Of a stretch of 64,000 bases of DNA, positions 62,142 through 64,000 are shown piece after piece. Each line of letters opens with the position of its first letter. Position 1 is the first letter of the stretch. The notes beneath the pieces are model-generated. The model ran no database searches, was not told the origin of the DNA, and was given only the letters and a program-made list of their open reading frames with translations. Origin of the DNA: Pseudarthrobacter chlorophenolicus. Lineage in GTDB: Bacteria; Actinomycetota; Actinomycetes; Actinomycetales; Micrococcaceae. The position numbers and the translations under genes were made by a program. The stretch lies in contig NZ_JZTW01000010.1 of the NCBI RefSeq assembly GCF_000962805.1, positions 91,908 through 155,907 of the forward strand, read 5' to 3'.

Positions 62142-63169
62142 CAGATGCTCTCCTTGGTGGAATGGGCGGTTCCGGCGGTAGCCAGGACCGGGGTTGCGGC
62201 TGTTTCCCGGGTGTCCCCGGAGAGCAGCAAATAGAGCGCAGCCATGCGCACGGAAACACCGTTGCGGACCTGCGCGAGGACGGTGGATCGGGGTGAATCT
62301 GCTGCAGCTGCGCTGATCTCAAGCCCCCGGTTCATGGGGCCCGGGTGCATGATGATGGTGTCCTTCATGCCCAGGCTGTCGAGGGCCCGCAGGCGGTTGT
62401 CATCGAAGCCCCAGCGGCGTGAGTACTCACGGGTGCTGGGGAAGAACGACGCGTTCATGCGTTCGCCCTGGACGCGGAGCATCATGACGGCGTCCACGCC
62501 CCGGGCGAGAGTTTCGTCGAGGTCGTAGCTGACGGCGCAGGGCCACTTTTCGACGCCGATGGGCAGCAGCGTGGGGGGCGCCACCAGCGTGACCTCCGCA
62601 CCCAGCGTGCGCAGGAGCCAGACATTGGAGCGGGCCACCCGGGAGTGCAGGACGTCGCCGGCGATCGCCACGCGCATTCCCTTCAGGTCGGCGCCTTCGG
62701 AAGGGGTACCCGACAGTTTCGCCCAGTGCCGCCGCATGGTGAAGGCGTCCAGCAGCGCCTGCGTGGGGTGTTCATGGGTGCCGTCACCGGCGTTGATCAC
62801 GCCGGCGTCGATCCAGTCGGTCGCGGCGAGCCGGTGCGGTGCACCGGAGGCCCAGTGGCGGATGACGACGGCGTCCGCCCCCATCGCGGACAGCGTCTGG
62901 GCGGTGTCCTTGAGGGATTCACCCTTGGAGACCGATGATCCCTTGGCCGCGAAGTTGATGACGTCCGCGGACAACCGCTTGGCCGCCGCTTCAAAGGAGA
63001 TCCTGGTGCGGGTGGAGTCTTCGAAGAAGAGGTTCACCACTGTGCGGCCGCGGAGGGCGGGAAGCTTCTTCACTTCGCGGTCGCCGACTGCCGACATCTC
63101 CTCGGCGGTGTCGAGGATGCGGATGGCGTTGTGCAGGCTGAGGTCCTTGGTGGAGAGCAGGTGCTTCAC
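62141..63169 (-). CDS. pyrB: Aspartate carbamoyltransferase catalytic subunit
   Basis: A 342-aa enzyme making carbamoyl aspartate, the first committed step. The carbamoyl phosphate-binding motif STRTR ([13 protein letters not shown]) lies at about 51-63, and [11 protein letters not shown] and the [12 protein letters not shown] loop follow. No pyrI regulatory chain is present. It overlaps pyrR by 4 bp (ATGA). Confidence 0.98.
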   Translation of the reverse strand: MKHLLSTKDLSLHNAIRILDTAEEMSAVGDREVKKLPALRGRTVVNLFFEDSTRTRISFEAAAKRLSADVINFAAKGSSVSKGESLKDTAQTLSAMGADAVVIRHWASGAPHRLAATDWIDAGVINAGDGTHEHPTQALLDAFTMRRHWAKLSGTPSEGADLKGMRVAIAGDVLHSRVARSNVWLLRTLGAEVTLVAPPTLLPIGVEKWPCAVSYDLDETLARGVDAVMMLRVQGERMNASFFPSTREYSRRWGFDDNRLRALDSLGMKDTIIMHPGPMNRGLEISAAAADSPRSTVLAQVRNGVSVRMAALYLLLSGDTRETAATPVLATAGTAHSTKESI

Positions 63170-63753
63170 AGTCCGCCTTCAATCACGACTTCATTGACGG
63201 GGGCTCCGCCGGCGGGGGTGTCCGTTTCTTCGAGCCGGACCCGGACCTTTTCGACCGAGGACGTAGGCAGGTTCTTGCCTACGTGGTCGGCGCGGATGGG
63301 CAACTCGCGGTGGCCGCGGTCGATCAGGACGGCGAGGCGGACAATGCGCGGGCGGCCGAGGTCCACGAGGGCGTCCAGTGCTGCGCGGATGGTCCGTCCG
63401 GAGTACAGGACGTCGTCTATCAGGACCACGACTTTGTTGTCGATGCCGGTACGGGGCAGTTTGGTGGGGTGCGGCGGCCGTGTTCCCTGGTGCGAGAGGT
63501 CATCCCGGAACATGGTGACGTCCAGTTGGCCCACTATGGCGGTGGCGTCAACGGTGTTGTCTGCGGCGGCGATCTTCTCCGCCAGCCGGACTGCCAGCGG
63601 ATAACCGCGGCGGGGAATGCCCAACAGGACCAGGTCCCGGGATCCCTTGTTGGCTTCGAGGATCTCGTGGGCGATACGAGTGAGGGCACGGTCTATGTCA
63701 GCCTGGTTGAGTACTACCCTGGCTGGAACCGGTGCGCTGGTGACAGATGTCAA
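63166..63753 (-). CDS. pyrR: Bifunctional pyr operon regulator / uracil phosphoribosyltransferase
   Basis: A 195-aa PRTase-fold protein that binds pyr mRNA in response to UMP and can make UMP from uracil. The PRPP motif [19 protein letters not shown] lies near residue 115. The TTG at 63753 is preferred because GGGGAG lies 7 bases upstream; the in-frame ATG at 63780 lies in the RNA element and lacks a ribosome-binding site. It heads pyrR-pyrB-pyrC-PH-carA-carB-pyrF. A PyrR-binding loop precedes the ribosome-binding site. Confidence 0.95.
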   Translation of the reverse strand: MTSVTSAPVPARVVLNQADIDRALTRIAHEILEANKGSRDLVLLGIPRRGYPLAVRLAEKIAAADNTVDATAIVGQLDVTMFRDDLSHQGTRPPHPTKLPRTGIDNKVVVLIDDVLYSGRTIRAALDALVDLGRPRIVRLAVLIDRGHRELPIRADHVGKNLPTSSVEKVRVRLEETDTPAGGAPVNEVVIEGGL

Positions 63754-63772
63754 CGCTCGTCTCCCCTTTCCC

Positions 63773-63786
63773 CGCCTCACAGGACG
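63773..63786 (-). promoter_or_regulatory. PyrR-binding RNA loop
   Basis: The minus strand reads CGUCCUGUGAGGCG (63786 to 63773). It matches the PyrR consensus ARUCCNGNGAGGYU in the core, and folds as C-G, G-C, bulged U, C-G, C-G with a UGUGA loop. It lies 6 bases upstream of the AGGGGAG ribosome-binding site, so binding should block ribosome access, as in mycobacterial pyrR leaders. No terminator follows. Confidence 0.75.
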
Positions 63787-63815
63787 GAATTAAAAAAGGA
63801 TCATGTGCGTTTCAA
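63787..63815 (-). promoter_or_regulatory. Candidate promoter for the pyr operon (TTGAAA-N17-TAATTC)
   Basis: TTGAAA (63815-63810) and TAATTC (63792-63787) are separated by 17 bases. A start about 7 bases downstream would fall inside the PyrR-binding loop, which conflicts with loop function, so another promoter further upstream (such as TATGGT at 63825-63820) is also possible. Confidence 0.35.
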
Positions 63816-63878
63816 AATTACCATAGGGCCGCCGCCCGGCGGCGCCCGATCAACGCGTTGATCGTCACATTGAAACGC
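63807..63878. repeat. Nested inverted repeats upstream of pyrR
   Basis: A 9-bp inverted repeat (GCGTTTCAA at 63807-63815, TTGAAACGC at 63870-63878) encloses a GC-rich hairpin and a 16-bp perfect palindrome, GATCAACGCGTTGATC (63848-63863). The palindrome looks like an operator. Confidence 0.6.
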
Positions 63879-63921
63879 GGCGTGTACGCGGTCCTTGGAG
63901 CGGACCACGCCGCCACCTAGG

Positions 63922-64000
63922 TGTACTCAGTCAGTAGGTTGTTTGCACCTGCTGGTGGGTGGTTTGCCTCCGAGGCTGCTGTGGGGCCGGTGGTTGTTGT
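63922..64000 (-). mobile_element. End of an IS481-family insertion sequence (partial, cut by the window edge)
   Basis: CCTAGG at 63916-63921 has the NCTAGN form of IS481 target duplications, and the element begins with TGTACTC at 63922. Terminal repeat and second target copy lie outside the window. Confidence 0.7.
63927..64000 (-). CDS. IS481-family transposase, C-terminal 23 residues only
   Basis: A minus-strand frame enters from the right edge and ends at TGA 63927-63929. It encodes NNHRPHSSLGGKPPTSRC and a short tail. The HRPHSSLGGKPP stretch is the C-terminal signature of IS481/IS3-type DDE transposases (integrase core). The N-terminal part lies beyond 64000, so integrity of the whole gene is unknown. 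It reads toward pyrR. Confidence 0.75.
   Translation of the reverse strand, partial: NNHRPHSSLGGKPPTSRCKQPTD

Noticed and set aside
63748..63753. TTGACA on the minus strand as a -35 box
   Set aside because: It is the TTG start and second codon of pyrR and no -10 box lies 17 bp downstream.

Overview
The window looks like a chromosomal segment of a high-GC actinomycete of the Micrococcaceae, most likely Arthrobacter or Pseudarthrobacter. The evidence is the GC-rich DNA, many GTG and TTG starts, an actinobacterial integration host factor (mIHF), DUF3043 and DUF3097 proteins, a PriA without a Walker A motif, and a pyr operon in the actinobacterial order. Almost everything is core genome. The one clearly mobile piece is the end of an IS481-family element at the right edge.

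Left part (1-12.3 kb): a GntR/UTRA regulator and HPr are divergent around a DasR-like operator. Then come the aa3 oxidase genes ctaC-ctaD-ctaF, erpA, an M20 peptidase, a DUF3043 membrane protein, pyrD, two overlapping paralogous alpha/beta hydrolases, uppS and recO. Next (12.3-24 kb): leuA preceded by a leucine-rich leader peptide, an M13 metallopeptidase, an LCP cell-wall ligase, and the ribosome/RNA cluster phoH-ybeY-CNNM/CBS-era. A GerMN lipoprotein faces the heat-shock group hrcA-dnaJ-rsmE, which carries a CIRCE operator.

Middle part (26-40 kb): DUF3097, DUF4870, hemW, lepA, an orphan PemK/MazF-like protein and rpsT. Then holA-comEC-comEA (DNA polymerase delta plus DNA-uptake genes), a DegV protein, and leuS behind its own leader peptide and attenuator-like terminator. 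Right part (40-64 kb): a nested 135-bp inverted repeat, the glycerol genes glpD-glpF-glpK divergent from a SorC-family regulator, an aldo/keto reductase-hydrolase-glycosyltransferase run, and one long same-strand block running from pyrR (at the right) through pyrB-pyrC-PH-like-carA-carB-pyrF to mihF-gmk-rpoZ-coaBC-metK-priA.

The regulatory layer is the most informative part. Two leader peptides beginning MRA and containing LLLS sit in front of leuA and leuS. A consensus PyrR-binding RNA loop lies just upstream of the pyrR ribosome-binding site. Several starts share the geometry of a TANNNT hexamer followed by six bases and then the start codon, which suggests leaderless transcripts. I found no CRISPR array, prophage, tRNA or rRNA gene.
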